Counted from the stretch's first letter, positions 9,462 through 18,062 are shown. The stretch: DNA of 64,000 nucleotides from Rhodoferax ferrireducens (GCF_003347515.1 NZ_QEII01000269.1:228679-292678), one strand, 5' to 3'. Notes: generated by a model from the letters alone, not told the origin. Numbers and translations: made by a program.

Positions 9462-9698
9462 ATGATCAATAAGCTGGCAACGGGTACTTTGACGGTTCTG
9501 ATGGCAAACGTGGCATTGGCAGGAGCACCACAGCCCTTGGGGCTTACCTTGGGCGTGAGTTTGGGTGAGGCTTTGGGTGCCGTATTGGGTGTTCCACTGG
9601 ATTCAGCCCTGTCGATTGCAAACGGCGGACTGCTGACTGTGGCAGCGGTGACTTTGCTGATTGGCATCCGTCTGGTGCGGCGCAAGCAGAATCGCTAG
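9462..9698 (+). CDS. Small secreted peptide, candidate exosortase substrate
   Basis: A 78-residue protein with an AGGA ribosome site about 8 bases before its ATG. Residues 1-21 are a signal peptide ending ALAGA. Residues 25-48 are a regular LG-x-x-LG series (LGLTLGVSLGEALGAVLG). A short polar stretch with a Gly-Gly pair follows, then a membrane helix (residues 56-71) and a basic tail RLVRRKQNR. Signal peptide, hydrophobic C-terminal helix and Arg/Lys tail are the architecture of exosortase substrates such as PEP-CTERM proteins. However, I do not see a classical VPEP or other named sorting motif. The next gene, 60 bp downstream, encodes an exosortase, so this is plausibly its dedicated substrate. 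Confidence 0.6.
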   Translation: MINKLATGTLTVLMANVALAGAPQPLGLTLGVSLGEALGAVLGVPLDSALSIANGGLLTVAAVTLLIGIRLVRRKQNR

Positions 9699-9758
9699 GC
9701 TGGCCGTTGGGGTGCGAACCAGATCGCCCAATCCAGAATCCCATGATTCGAGCGCTCG

Positions 9759-12098
9759 ATGTCTGAAGAATTCGACGTCCTTTATCAGCTTGTTTTCTTC
9801 CCGACTGTGATTTTGCTTCTGGCACTGGAGCGGGTTCGCGTTTTCCGGCGACAAGCGGTGCAGCTGACCAAACGTTGGACGAGCAATATTGGATTGTTTC
9901 TAATCGGCGGCGTGATCACTTCGCTTGTCATGCCGGTCGGAATTTATGCCTTTGCCCAAGCGCAGCCGCCTGGCTTGCTGACACAACTGGGGTTTCCTCT
10001 CGCCACACAGATGGTGACGACTTTTCTATTGCTGGACCTTTGGCGCTATTGGGAACATCGTTTTTTCCACTGGGCGCCCCTGCTGTGGCGCATCCACCTG
10101 GTTCACCACACCGATACGCAGCTTGACGTCACAACATCGGAACGACACCATCCACTGGAATTTTTGCTGGGTACGGCGGTCACGATGGCGCTGATCGTCG
10201 TGCTTGGCTTGCCGGCCCAAGGCATCGGACTGTATCTGTTGACAGCAACCGTGGTGGCCCTGTATTCGCACGCGAATCTGCGCCTGCCTGCACCCCTGGA
10301 GCGCCGGCTAAGCTGGCTCATCGTGACGCCGGGCGTTCACGCCGTGCATCACTCTGACCTGCAAGTGCAAACCGACAGCAACTATGGCTCGGTTCTGACC
10401 CTTTGGGATCGATTGTTTGGCAGCTATGTTGATCCTGCGTCCGCCAAAAATGAACGTTTTGGTTTGAGCTATTTTCATCAACCCAATGACACCGGCTTGG
10501 CCAGGGTGTTGCAGCAACCGTTTTTGTTCCGCAGCGACTTTAGCTATCCCGACCGGGTCAGCAGCGATGGTCGGCACGCCCCGCAGGCGACGACCCCAGC
10601 GGAAATGTCCGGCACGGTGGTGTCTCCGGCCTGGCGCGAGGCGCTTCTGAGCGGCATGACGGGCCTCGTATTGGCGTCCCTGGTTTTGTGGCCGACCCTG
10701 GTGAACTTGACGACTTCCTGGCGCAATAACGAGGCCTACCAATATGCCTGGCTTGTCATGCCGATGGCGGTGTATCTGTTGGGCTGGCATCATCGACAGC
10801 ACAGTCTGGCGCTTAGCCCACAACCCGATTTCACGGGCGTTTTTGTGGCGTTGGTTGCGGCCGCATGCTGGTGCGCTGCGGCCTTGATGAATATCGACGT
10901 CGGCCAGCAACTCGCCATCATTCTGGCCATGCAGGGCATCGCGATGTCCGCATTGGGCTGGCGCGCTTACTGGAGGCTGTTCCCGACCCTGGGCTTGATG
11001 TTTTTGATGATTCCCAGTGGGGACTTGCTTCAGCCTGCACTGCGTGCGCTGACCGTCAAGGCCATTGAGCTGTTTGCCGTGGTCGCCCATCTTCCCCACA
11101 GCGTGGAAGGCTTTGTCATCTTTATTGGCGAGCATCGGTACGTTGTGGTCGATGAGTGTTCGGGTCTGGCTTATGTCACCTTGTCAATTTTTCTTGGTTA
11201 TAGCTTTGGTTTATTGCTGTACCGCTCGGTTTTCAAGATTGCAGCCCTGGCATTGTTTGGCGCCTTTCTCGGCATTTTCACGAACGCGCTGCGCGTGAAT
11301 GCCATCGTGCTGATGGACTGGGTACACGGTTCTCAAATGGAGCTGACCGCGCACGGCAATATTCAGTGGGCGGCCTTGTTCGTGACCTTGGCCTTGCTGA
11401 TGCTTGTTTTGAGCCAGCTAAAAGGCGAGGCAACGCCGGTGGCACCCGAGATTGCGCCAACAGAACGATCCGGGCCGGCGCACCGCTTGGCCCCGGTGGT
11501 CGCCGGTCTGTCGGTGCTGGCGCTTGTCGGCAGCGCTATCGCGTTGACGGCCCATACGCCGCAAGCACCGTATGAGACGCGGGCGGGATTCATGCCAAAA
11601 ACCATGTTGGGATGGGAACTCAGTTCCCCTGCAGCCGCCTGGTCTGTCGACCCTCAAAGTCAGACCGAATCCCTGACGCTGACCTACCGGCGTGACGGTC
11701 AGGATCTCCACGTTCTGATCGTCGAAACCTTGACGCCCGATGCCAAACTGTCGACCGTAAGACTCGCGCCCAATGACAAAAACATCTGGCGGGAAAGAAG
11801 TGTCCAGAGACAGGAAAGTTGTGTTGGCGCCAACCGCTTGACTTTGTTGCACACCACTTGGGAGAGAGGCAAACACAGGGAGCTGCGTCATGCTTTTTAC
11901 GCCTACAGCATTGGCAGATTGACCACTGATTCCACGTTGGCCTTACGCGCCGCACAGGGCTGGCACAGGCTGACCGGAAGCCCAAGCCATCCGCGATTGA
12001 TCGGGTTTATTGTCGATGACAACGCACCCGCCTTTGATGACCTTGCCGCTGCATTCCGCATGATTCTGTCGGCACTGGAAACCGGCGATATGCAGTGA
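9759..12098 (+). CDS. Fatty-acid hydroxylase / exosortase / EpsI-like fusion protein
   Basis: A 779-residue polytopic membrane protein in three parts. Residues about 1-215 are a sterol-desaturase/fatty-acid-hydroxylase domain with di-iron histidine clusters HRFFH, HLVHH, RHHP and HAVHH. Residues about 285-545 are an exosortase/archaeosortase domain. Its predicted catalytic triad is present: Cys467 in DECSGL, Arg512 in NALRV and His532 in AHGN. Residues about 575-779 resemble the EpsI (DUF3485) domain often beside or fused to exosortases in exopolysaccharide loci. Exosortases are thought to cleave C-terminal signals and pass proteins to the envelope. Fusion to a lipid hydroxylase is unusual. 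No strong ribosome site precedes the ATG. Confidence 0.88.
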   Translation: MSEEFDVLYQLVFFPTVILLLALERVRVFRRQAVQLTKRWTSNIGLFLIGGVITSLVMPVGIYAFAQAQPPGLLTQLGFPLATQMVTTFLLLDLWRYWEHRFFHWAPLLWRIHLVHHTDTQLDVTTSERHHPLEFLLGTAVTMALIVVLGLPAQGIGLYLLTATVVALYSHANLRLPAPLERRLSWLIVTPGVHAVHHSDLQVQTDSNYGSVLTLWDRLFGSYVDPASAKNERFGLSYFHQPNDTGLARVLQQPFLFRSDFSYPDRVSSDGRHAPQATTPAEMSGTVVSPAWREALLSGMTGLVLASLVLWPTLVNLTTSWRNNEAYQYAWLVMPMAVYLLGWHHRQHSLALSPQPDFTGVFVALVAAACWCAAALMNIDVGQQLAIILAMQGIAMSALGWRAYWRLFPTLGLMFLMIPSGDLLQPALRALTVKAIELFAVVAHLPHSVEGFVIFIGEHRYVVVDECSGLAYVTLSIFLGYSFGLLLYRSVFKIAALALFGAFLGIFTNALRVNAIVLMDWVHGSQMELTAHGNIQWAALFVTLALLMLVLSQLKGEATPVAPEIAPTERSGPAHRLAPVVAGLSVLALVGSAIALTAHTPQAPYETRAGFMPKTMLGWELSSPAAAWSVDPQSQTESLTLTYRRDGQDLHVLIVETLTPDAKLSTVRLAPNDKNIWRERSVQRQESCVGANRLTLLHTTWERGKHRELRHAFYAYSIGRLTTDSTLALRAAQGWHRLTGSPSHPRLIGFIVDDNAPAFDDLAAAFRMILSALETGDMQ

Positions 12099-12180
12099 CA
12101 AGAAAGGGGGAATTCAACCGTCGCAGGCCAAGCATCCTGTCGTCGCTTGGTTTCAGCGTGTGGACAAATGCCACCCGTTA

Positions 12181-12238
12181 GCTATTATTTATATAGCTAC
12201 ATGCGCATATTCTGCGGGGGCTAGAGGCCAAAAACACA
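12181..12238 (+). repeat. Dispersed intergenic repeat, copy A
   Basis: First of three related intergenic elements in the window (the others are near 16131 and 19937). It begins GCTATTATTTATATAGCTAC, continues with GCGCATATTCTGCG and ends GGGCTAGAGGCC. The AGCTAC...GCTAG pattern resembles the short repeat seen between genes of many Comamonadaceae. It lies just upstream of the antitoxin gene. Its role is unknown; it may be a remnant of a small non-autonomous element. Confidence 0.6.
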
Positions 12239-12327
12239 CCATTGATCAGGCGACTACTGGCTGCAGGGTCCGCAGGACAATTGGGATTCGGCTTGAGCAT
12301 GCATCGCAAGCGCACTACAATTTTTCA

Positions 12328-12609
12328 ATGAAGACTGCAACACTCCCCTCCATCCGTGTGAAGCCCGAGCTGCGGTCCGAAGTTGAGGCGTTATTGAACG
12401 ATAACGAATCGCTGTCCGAGTTCGTCGAAACCTCCGTGCGAGAAAGCGTGCGACGCCGGCGCAATCAAGTGGAGTTCATTGCCAGGGGCATTGCTGCTCT
12501 TGAGAGTGCCAAGCACGCAGATGACTATGTTGACGCCGATGTGCTGATTGACAACCTGAAGCGCAAGCTTGGCGCCGCCAAGGCCAGTCACACCGCAGGC
12601 AAGCGGTGA
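12328..12609 (+). CDS. Antitoxin, YlcI/YnfO-like
   Basis: A 93-residue protein beginning MKTATLPSIRVKPELR, with a ribbon-helix-helix-like N terminus followed by ESLSEFVETSVRESVRRRR. This is the pattern of the YlcI/YnfO family, which pairs with ParE/RelE toxins. Its stop overlaps the GTG start of the toxin gene by 4 bases, which is typical of toxin-antitoxin operons. The frame is open upstream to 12160, but the ATG at 12328 is the first codon that begins the conserved domain. It is likely a DNA-binding autorepressor that also neutralises the toxin. Confidence 0.75.
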   Translation: MKTATLPSIRVKPELRSEVEALLNDNESLSEFVETSVRESVRRRRNQVEFIARGIAALESAKHADDYVDADVLIDNLKRKLGAAKASHTAGKR

Positions 12610-12923
12610 ACTTTCGGGTTCGACTGGCTTCGGAGGCGGCCGAGGATTTGGAGCAATTGTTTGATGTCGTGCTGGAGCCCGAACTCCCGCAAAACGACGG
12701 CGACCTTGAACTGGCTGCGAGGGCGCTCCAGGCTATCAAGGACGGCATTGCGACCCTGCGCACCTCCCCTTTCACATGCCGCAAAGCGGGTCAAAGTCCT
12801 TTCTTGCGCGAGCTGCTTATTCCATTTGGTCGGTCGGGCTACGTCGCATTGTTCGAGATTGTTGACGCTGAGAACGTCGTGGTCGCGGCGGTCCGACACC
12901 AGCGGGAAGATGACTGCCACTGA
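12606..12923 (+). CDS. RelE/ParE-type toxin
   Basis: A 105-residue protein of the RelE/ParE superfamily. Visible signs are the N-terminal FRVRLASEAAEDLEQLFDVV helix pair, a FLRELLIPFGRSGYVALFEI strand segment and the C-terminal VVVAAVRHQREDD strand, all in the family order. It starts at GTG within the TGA of the antitoxin gene, so the two are translationally coupled. ParE members poison DNA gyrase, whereas RelE members cleave mRNA on the ribosome. I cannot tell which applies here; the final R-H-Q-R-E-D pattern is more ParE-like. Confidence 0.8.
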   Translation: MNFRVRLASEAAEDLEQLFDVVLEPELPQNDGDLELAARALQAIKDGIATLRTSPFTCRKAGQSPFLRELLIPFGRSGYVALFEIVDAENVVVAAVRHQREDDCH

Positions 12924-12976
12924 GATCAGTAAGCCCGTCAACCCATAAATATGTTTCAAACCGACGTGATCACACA

Positions 12977-13789
12977 ATGTCCCTGCTAATTATTGATGCG
13001 CTGAACATCATCCGGCGTATTCACGAGGCGATTCCCGAGCCAGACAGGGAGGAGAAGGTGGCGGACACCATCAAATCAAGCCTGAGCTCGTTCAAACGCG
13101 CACTCAAGACCCACAGGCCGACCCACGCGGTTGCGGTTTTTGACCATGGAGGTCGCACCTGGAAACATGATCTCTATGCGGGCTATCAAGCCCACCGCAA
13201 ACCCATGCCACAACCCCTGCGAGATGGCTTGCTGACCATCAAGCATGAATTGCATGAAATGGGCTTGCACTGGATTGCTATTCAGGGCATCGAAGCGGAC
13301 GATGCCATTGCCGCGCTGGTCGATAAATGGTGCAAGGCCAGGTCGGAGCGAGCCATCATTTTGTCGACCGACAAGGACTTTTTGCAGTTGCTGAATGAGC
13401 AGGTCTGTATTTACGACCACTTCAAAGACGTTTGGCGTGACGCCGCTTATGTGCAGATGAAATTTGGTGTCACGCCATCGCAAATGGGCGATCTGCTGGC
13501 CCTCATGGGTGATGCGGTGGATGGCGTCCCCGGTGTGGACAAGGTAGGCAGCAAAACCGCAGCCACGCTGCTTCGAATCAATGGCAATCTTGAGCGGCTG
13601 ATCTCAAACGCCGACAAGGTAGCGGGCCAGGTTGGCGTGAATCTGCGCAAGGGCATTGAGATCGCCAGGCTTTCCCGACAACTGGTTTCATTCAAGACCG
13701 ATGTGCCGCTTGGGCTGACCTGGCGAATGCTGGCGCAGGTTCGGGTACAAACACGCCCTTCTCACACCATGACCGATAGTTCGCCATGA
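12977..13789 (+). CDS. xni: Flap endonuclease Xni-like (5'-3' exonuclease)
   Basis: A 270-residue member of the 5'-3' exonuclease/FEN family, the stand-alone relative of the DNA polymerase I N-terminal domain. It begins LLIIDALNIIRRIHEA, with the first metal-binding aspartate. GIEADDAIAAL and ILSTDKDFLQLL supply more acidic ligands. A helix-hairpin-helix segment (DGVPGVDKVGSKTAATLL) binds DNA. The length is close to E. coli Xni (ExoIX). It would trim 5' flaps in replication and repair. The downstream gene overlaps it by 4 bases. Confidence 0.88.
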   Translation: MSLLIIDALNIIRRIHEAIPEPDREEKVADTIKSSLSSFKRALKTHRPTHAVAVFDHGGRTWKHDLYAGYQAHRKPMPQPLRDGLLTIKHELHEMGLHWIAIQGIEADDAIAALVDKWCKARSERAIILSTDKDFLQLLNEQVCIYDHFKDVWRDAAYVQMKFGVTPSQMGDLLALMGDAVDGVPGVDKVGSKTAATLLRINGNLERLISNADKVAGQVGVNLRKGIEIARLSRQLVSFKTDVPLGLTWRMLAQVRVQTRPSHTMTDSSP

Positions 13790-14586
13790 GCACACTGCAA
13801 GCGGAGTTGGACCGCCTCTATCTCGCGCGCGGGCGAAACATCCAAAGCCCTCACGGTGCAAAGCCAGGCCTCACTGCGCCCGATGGGACAGTACGCGCCA
13901 TGGTTCTTGAACTGGCCAGACCCGCCGACTGGACCCTGCTGTCGGCCCTTTGGCGCGGGGTGCAGACGGATCTCGAATTGCCCGCGCCTGCGATCGCAGT
14001 CTCCGGCATTGATGCTTACCAACTGTGGTTTTCACTCGCAGAGCCCGCATCCGTCGCGCAAGCAAGGGCGTTTCTTGAATCGTTACGTTTGCGCTATTTG
14101 AGCTTGGTGGCACCCGGACGCCTTTCGATGATGCCTTCTGTTGACGCGGCCAGCCCCGGCAAAATCCATCACGCCCTGTTGGTGCCCACGCTGCAGCCAG
14201 CCACGGGCCGATGGTCCGCGTTCGTTGCGCCGGACCTGGCCGCCATCTTCTCGGAAGAACCCTGGCTCGACCTGCCCCCAAACCCCGATGCTCAGGCCAA
14301 CGTCCTATCGCGCCTTGAATGCATCAAGCCCGCTGTTTTTCATGCCCTCCTGGAACGGCTGAGTCCCGTTGTCAGGACGGAGACCTCGCCAACGACATCT
14401 GCGGCTGACGAGACGGATAGCAGCCAAGCCAAGCAGGAAGTCAAAGCATCAGCATCTCATGGGAACAGTCTCGATCCCAAGGGTTTTTTGCTCGGCGTTA
14501 TGAACGACAAGACGGTTGAACTTCATCTGCGGATCGAGGCGGCGAAAGCACTCTTGCCCTATTTCGAGGGTCGGTTCGGCAGTTAA
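13786..14586 (+). CDS. Uncharacterised protein coupled to xni
   Basis: A 266-residue protein I do not recognise. Its ATG lies inside the last codons of xni (ATGA overlap), so the two are translated together, which suggests a nucleic-acid role. Residues about 30-105 contain AIAVSGIDAYQLWFSLAEP, which loosely resembles the SG-x-x-x-H/Q-x-W-x-L signature of primase-polymerase-like folds; this is weak. Residues about 200-225 are a Ser/Thr/Glu-rich linker. The C terminus (FLLGVMNDKTVELHLRIEAA) is an amphipathic helix of a type seen in several phage-like small proteins. No signal peptide or membrane segment is seen. Confidence 0.6.
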   Translation: MSTLQAELDRLYLARGRNIQSPHGAKPGLTAPDGTVRAMVLELARPADWTLLSALWRGVQTDLELPAPAIAVSGIDAYQLWFSLAEPASVAQARAFLESLRLRYLSLVAPGRLSMMPSVDAASPGKIHHALLVPTLQPATGRWSAFVAPDLAAIFSEEPWLDLPPNPDAQANVLSRLECIKPAVFHALLERLSPVVRTETSPTTSAADETDSSQAKQEVKASASHGNSLDPKGFLLGVMNDKTVELHLRIEAAKALLPYFEGRFGS

Positions 14587-15002
14587 GCTGGCTGGAGATC
14601 GGTAGATTCAGTCTATGGCTGTCTGTCGCGGTTGATCAACATAGTTTTCCACGTGAATACCGGCTTCAGACTGGCAAGCGACATTCAACTTTTCGCGGCC
14701 ACCGGAGGGACCCAACCCATATCGGCCATATGGCGGCTGAGATTCCTCGCCAGTCAGCAGCCATTCGCTCTGAATCCATGCGCTGAACGCGCCTGAGCCG
14801 CCTTACGCAGGCGGGAATGTCCGGCAAAGTAGTTGGCAGCATGATGGAGAAGACCGCATGACGACGTTGACGAAGCTGGATTGCGCGGCCAAAATATCGC
14901 ATCGTCGCCAATGCCCAACCAGGCGGCGGACTCGTTGGAGAGGCTTGGCCCGCTCTGGAATGGGTGGTCAAGGGCGCCGTTCAAAGATTTTAAGGGGGTC
15001 TC
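14587..15002. other. 416-bp stretch without a supported gene
   Basis: Between the xni-linked gene and the methyltransferase I find no convincing coding region. A minus-strand open frame (14666-14971) lacks a ribosome site and has a Trp- and Arg-rich composition unlike a real protein, so I left it out. The sequence reads like decayed coding DNA, possibly the remains of a mobile or repeated element. The last bases before the next gene contain its ribosome site, AAGGGGG. Confidence 0.5.
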
Positions 15003-15815
15003 ATGGCTGAGAGCGACAAGGTGTTCGCGGGCTCGATCCCGAAGTTCTACGACACGCTGATGGTCCCCCTGATCTTCGAGGTCTATGCCGCCGACATGGC
15101 GGAGCTTGTCGCTGCCTCCTCGCCCGGCTCGGTGCTTGAAACGGCGGCCGGCAGCGGCGTGGTCACGCGTTTGCTTGCGCCAAAACTTAAGCCCGACGCG
15201 TGCTACGTGGTGACCGACCTCAACCAGCCCATGCTCGACTATGCCGCCAACCGGCAGGGGTCCGATAGTCGCATCAAATGGCGGCAGGCGGACGCGCTAG
15301 CCCTGCCGTTCGAAGATGCCTCGTTCGACGTCGTGTGCTGCCAGTTCGGCACGATGTTCTTTCCCAACCGGGTCGCCGGCTACGCCGAGGCGCGTCGCGT
15401 ATTGAGGCCAGACGGGCGCTTTGTCTTCAGTGTCTGGGACCGCATTGAAGAGAACGCCTTTGCCGACGACGTCACCAACGCCGTTGCCGCGGTGTTTCCG
15501 CACGACCCGCCGCGATTCCTCGCCCGCACGCCGCACGGCTATCACGATATCGCACTGATCCGCGAGGAATTGAGCCGCGCAGGGTTCGCCGACATCGAGA
15601 TCGAGACGCGCGAGAAGGTGAGTCGCGCGCCCTCGGCACGCGACGCCGCCACCGCCTATTGCCAGGGAACGCCGCTGCGCAACGAAATCGAGGCGCGCGA
15701 CGCCAGCTTGCTTCAGCTTGCTACGGACCGCGCGACGGAGGCGATCGCCAGCCGCCATGGCGAAGGCCCGGTGGCCGGCAAAATTCAGGCGCATGTGATC
15801 GTGGCGGCGGGATAG
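15003..15815 (+). CDS. Class I SAM-dependent methyltransferase
   Basis: A 270-residue cytosolic methyltransferase with a Rossmann-like fold. Motif I is SVLETAAGSGVVTRLL (residues about 43-58). The acidic loop after strand 2 is VVTDLNQPML, the post-motif is WRQADALALPFEDASFDVV, and RRVLRPDGRFVFSVWD is the strand 5 region. This pattern is closest to the UbiE/COQ5-like small-molecule group. The substrate is unknown. AAGGGGG lies about 5 bases before the ATG. Neighbours on both sides are unrelated and there are non-coding gaps left and right, so it may be an acquired single gene. Confidence 0.88.
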   Translation: MAESDKVFAGSIPKFYDTLMVPLIFEVYAADMAELVAASSPGSVLETAAGSGVVTRLLAPKLKPDACYVVTDLNQPMLDYAANRQGSDSRIKWRQADALALPFEDASFDVVCCQFGTMFFPNRVAGYAEARRVLRPDGRFVFSVWDRIEENAFADDVTNAVAAVFPHDPPRFLARTPHGYHDIALIREELSRAGFADIEIETREKVSRAPSARDAATAYCQGTPLRNEIEARDASLLQLATDRATEAIASRHGEGPVAGKIQAHVIVAAG

Positions 15816-15876
15816 CGAAGTTCCGGTGCATGGCTGTTGCAAAACCGACCGGCATTGGCGATAAGCGCGGACTTCT

Positions 15877-15893
15877 GAGGCGCGGTGCGCCTC
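15877..15893. repeat. Perfect 7-bp inverted repeat
   Basis: Arms GAGGCGC and GCGCCTC are separated by GGT. No T-tract follows, so it is not a textbook intrinsic terminator. It sits 61 bp after the methyltransferase stop and could still slow or end transcription, or be incidental in GC-rich DNA. Confidence 0.35.
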
Positions 15894-16130
15894 TACCCGT
15901 GCGCACCCGAATGCAGCCCACCAAGAGGAAATTCTCCGAGCTCGTGTTCTCGGGCATGCAGCCAACGCACGCGCTTCATCGCGATAACGATGGCCCAGTG
16001 AGATGCCAGGAATCCGCCTGTGGCCACCGGCAGGCGATGGCCGAGACTTAACCGCCACCTGAGCTCAACGAGCACCCGCTTACGCTGCCAACCCGACCAT
16101 CAAGGTGATGGGAATTCACACACCCAACAC

Positions 16131-16190
16131 ACTATTATTTAAATAGCTACTTACGCAGATCCGACAAGGGCTAGCACCCTAAAACACCCA
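16131..16190 (+). repeat. Dispersed intergenic repeat, copy B
   Basis: Second copy of the element described near 12181. It reads ACTATTATTTAAATAGCTAC, then a diverged middle, then AAGGGCTAGCACCCTAAAAC. The ends match copy A better than the centre does. It lies immediately after the stop of the Atm1-type exporter gene, as expected of an element that settles in intergenic DNA. Confidence 0.55.
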
Positions 16191-16195
16191 CAAGC

Positions 16196-18022
16196 CTACT
16201 CCGCCGTCGACTGCTGCAACGCCCACATCGACGCATAGCGTCCACTCAAAGCCAGCAACTCCGCATGCGTTCCCCGCTCCAGAATGCGCCCCGCCTCCAT
16301 CACCAGAATCTCATGCGCATCGACCACGGTAGACAAGCGGTGCGCAATCACCAGCGTGGTCTTGTTTTGCGCCACGCTTTGCAACTCGGCCTGAATCGCG
16401 CGTTCGTTGGCCGAATCCAGCGCCGAGGTGGCTTCGTCGAAGATCAGGATCGGCGGGTTCTTCAGCAAGGTGCGGGCAATCGCCACGCGCTGTTTTTCGC
16501 CGCCGGACAGTTTGAGGCCACGCTCGCCCACCATGGTGTCGTAGCCCTTGGGCGTGGCGCTGATGAAGTTGTGAATGTGCGCGCTGCGTGCCGCCTCCTC
16601 CACCTGCTCGCGCGTGGCGCCGGGTTTGCCGTAGGCGATGTTGTATTCCACCGTGTCGTTGAACAGCACGGTGTCTTGCGGCACGATGCCAATCGCTTGC
16701 CGCACGGACGCTTGCGTCACCTGCTTGATGTCCTGCCCGGCGATCAGAATCTGGCCTTGCTGCACATCGTAGAAGCGGAACAGGAGCCGCGCCAGGGTGG
16801 ACTTGCCCGAGCCCGAGGGGCCGACCACAGCCACGGTCTTGCCGGACGGTATCTCGAAGCTGATGTCGTGCAGAATCGGCCGCGCCGCCTCATACGCAAA
16901 GTAAACGTGGCTGAAGGTGACGTTGGCGCCATTCACCTGGAGCGGCTGCGCGCCTGGCACGTCGGCAATTTCGCGCTCGCGCTCCATCAGCGTGAACATC
17001 TTGTCCAGGTCGGTCAGGCTCTGCTTGATCTCGCGATACAGAACGCCCAGAAAGCCCAGCGGAATATAGAGCTGGATCATGAAGGCGTTGACCATCACCA
17101 GGTCGCCCAGGGTCATGCGGCCGTCCGCCACGCCTTGCGTCGCGCGCCACAGCATGGCGACCAGGCCGGTGGCGATGATCAGTTGCTGACCGGTGTTCAG
17201 CAGACTGAGCGTGCGCTGGCTCTTGAGGGCGGCCAGGCGGTAATGCTCCAGGTTTTCGTCGTAACGCTTGGCTTCGAACTCTTCATTGTTGAAGTACTTG
17301 ACGGTCTCGAAGTTCAGCAGCGAGTCGATGGCCCGACTATGGGCTTTGGAGTCCATCTCGTTCATCTGCCTACGGAACTTGGTGCGCCACTCGGTCACGC
17401 TGACCGTGAAGCCGATGTAGAACACCAGGGCAATGATGGTGATCAAGGCAAACCAGATGTCAAACTTGATGGCCAGGTAGGACAGCACCATAGTTACTTC
17501 GATCAGCGTCGGGATGATGCTGTAAAGCGAATAGGAGATGAGCGAGTTGACCGCCCGCGTGCCGCGCTCGATGTCGCGCGTCAGGCCGCCGGTCTGGCGC
17601 TCCAGGTGAAAGCGCAGGCTCAAGGCATGCAGATGGCGAAACACCTGCAACGAAATCGTGCGCGACGCGCCTTCGGTGGCCTTGGCAAAAATGAGCTCGC
17701 GCAACTCGGCAAACAAGGTGGTGGACAGGCGCAGCAGCCCGTAGGCCAACAACAAGGCCACCGGCACCACCACCAAAGCCGTGGCGTTGATGCCGCCCTT
17801 GGGATTCATGGTGTCCACCAACTGCTTGAGCAACAAGGGCACGCCGACGTTGGCCGTTTTGGCGCCCACCATGAAGGCCAGTGCCGCCATCACACGCCAT
17901 TTGTACTGCCACAAATACGGAAACAGGCGTTTGAGCGTGGCCCAGTCAGAGCGGGTATCGGCGGAGGTGGGCGCGGAGGCGGCGCCGTGATGGGAGTGGG
18001 CAAGTTCGCCAGAGCGGCGCAT
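16196..18022 (-). CDS. Atm1/ABCB7-type ABC exporter
   Basis: A 608-residue half-transporter with a fused membrane and ATPase domain. Six membrane helices lie in residues about 40-320. The ATPase domain has Walker A GPSGSGKST (near 397), signature LSGGEKQR (near 504) and Walker B ILIFDEATSALD (near 527), all intact. The membrane part, with AKTANVGVPLLLKQLVD and GTRAVNSL segments, matches the Atm1/ABCB7/HMT1 group. That group exports glutathione-linked sulfur or metal species and supports Fe-S and heavy-metal homeostasis. A TTG at 18031 precedes the ATG at 18022; I chose the ATG. It is divergent from the thioesterase gene, with 40 bp between the starts. Confidence 0.93.
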   Translation of the reverse strand: MRRSGELAHSHHGAASAPTSADTRSDWATLKRLFPYLWQYKWRVMAALAFMVGAKTANVGVPLLLKQLVDTMNPKGGINATALVVVPVALLLAYGLLRLSTTLFAELRELIFAKATEGASRTISLQVFRHLHALSLRFHLERQTGGLTRDIERGTRAVNSLISYSLYSIIPTLIEVTMVLSYLAIKFDIWFALITIIALVFYIGFTVSVTEWRTKFRRQMNEMDSKAHSRAIDSLLNFETVKYFNNEEFEAKRYDENLEHYRLAALKSQRTLSLLNTGQQLIIATGLVAMLWRATQGVADGRMTLGDLVMVNAFMIQLYIPLGFLGVLYREIKQSLTDLDKMFTLMEREREIADVPGAQPLQVNGANVTFSHVYFAYEAARPILHDISFEIPSGKTVAVVGPSGSGKSTLARLLFRFYDVQQGQILIAGQDIKQVTQASVRQAIGIVPQDTVLFNDTVEYNIAYGKPGATREQVEEAARSAHIHNFISATPKGYDTMVGERGLKLSGGEKQRVAIARTLLKNPPILIFDEATSALDSANERAIQAELQSVAQNKTTLVIAHRLSTVVDAHEILVMEAGRILERGTHAELLALSGRYASMWALQQSTAE

Positions 18023-18062
18023 GGGTGACAATCTCGAAGCTTAAACAACCTAGATTGTGCCC

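Larger units (their letters stand above)
15816..16195. other. 380-bp non-coding stretch with hairpin and repeat
   Basis: I see no supported gene between the methyltransferase and the ABC exporter, whose ends converge on this stretch. It contains a perfect 7-bp hairpin near 15877 and copy B of the dispersed repeat near 16131. Open frames here are short and have no ribosome sites. It is probably the transcription-termination zone for both flanking genes plus degenerate sequence. Confidence 0.5.

Noticed and set aside
14666..14971. A minus-strand frame of 101 residues in the gap before the methyltransferase
   Set aside because: No ribosome site, odd Trp/Arg-rich composition and no family; judged decayed sequence.
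15877..15893. Intrinsic terminator after the methyltransferase
   Set aside because: The stem is perfect but short and is not followed by a T-run; listed only as an inverted repeat.
16265..18028. A 587-residue plus-strand open frame opposite the Atm1-type exporter
   Set aside because: It mirrors the exporter gene, contains no recognisable domain and is rich in His, Gln and Arg; it is a shadow frame.
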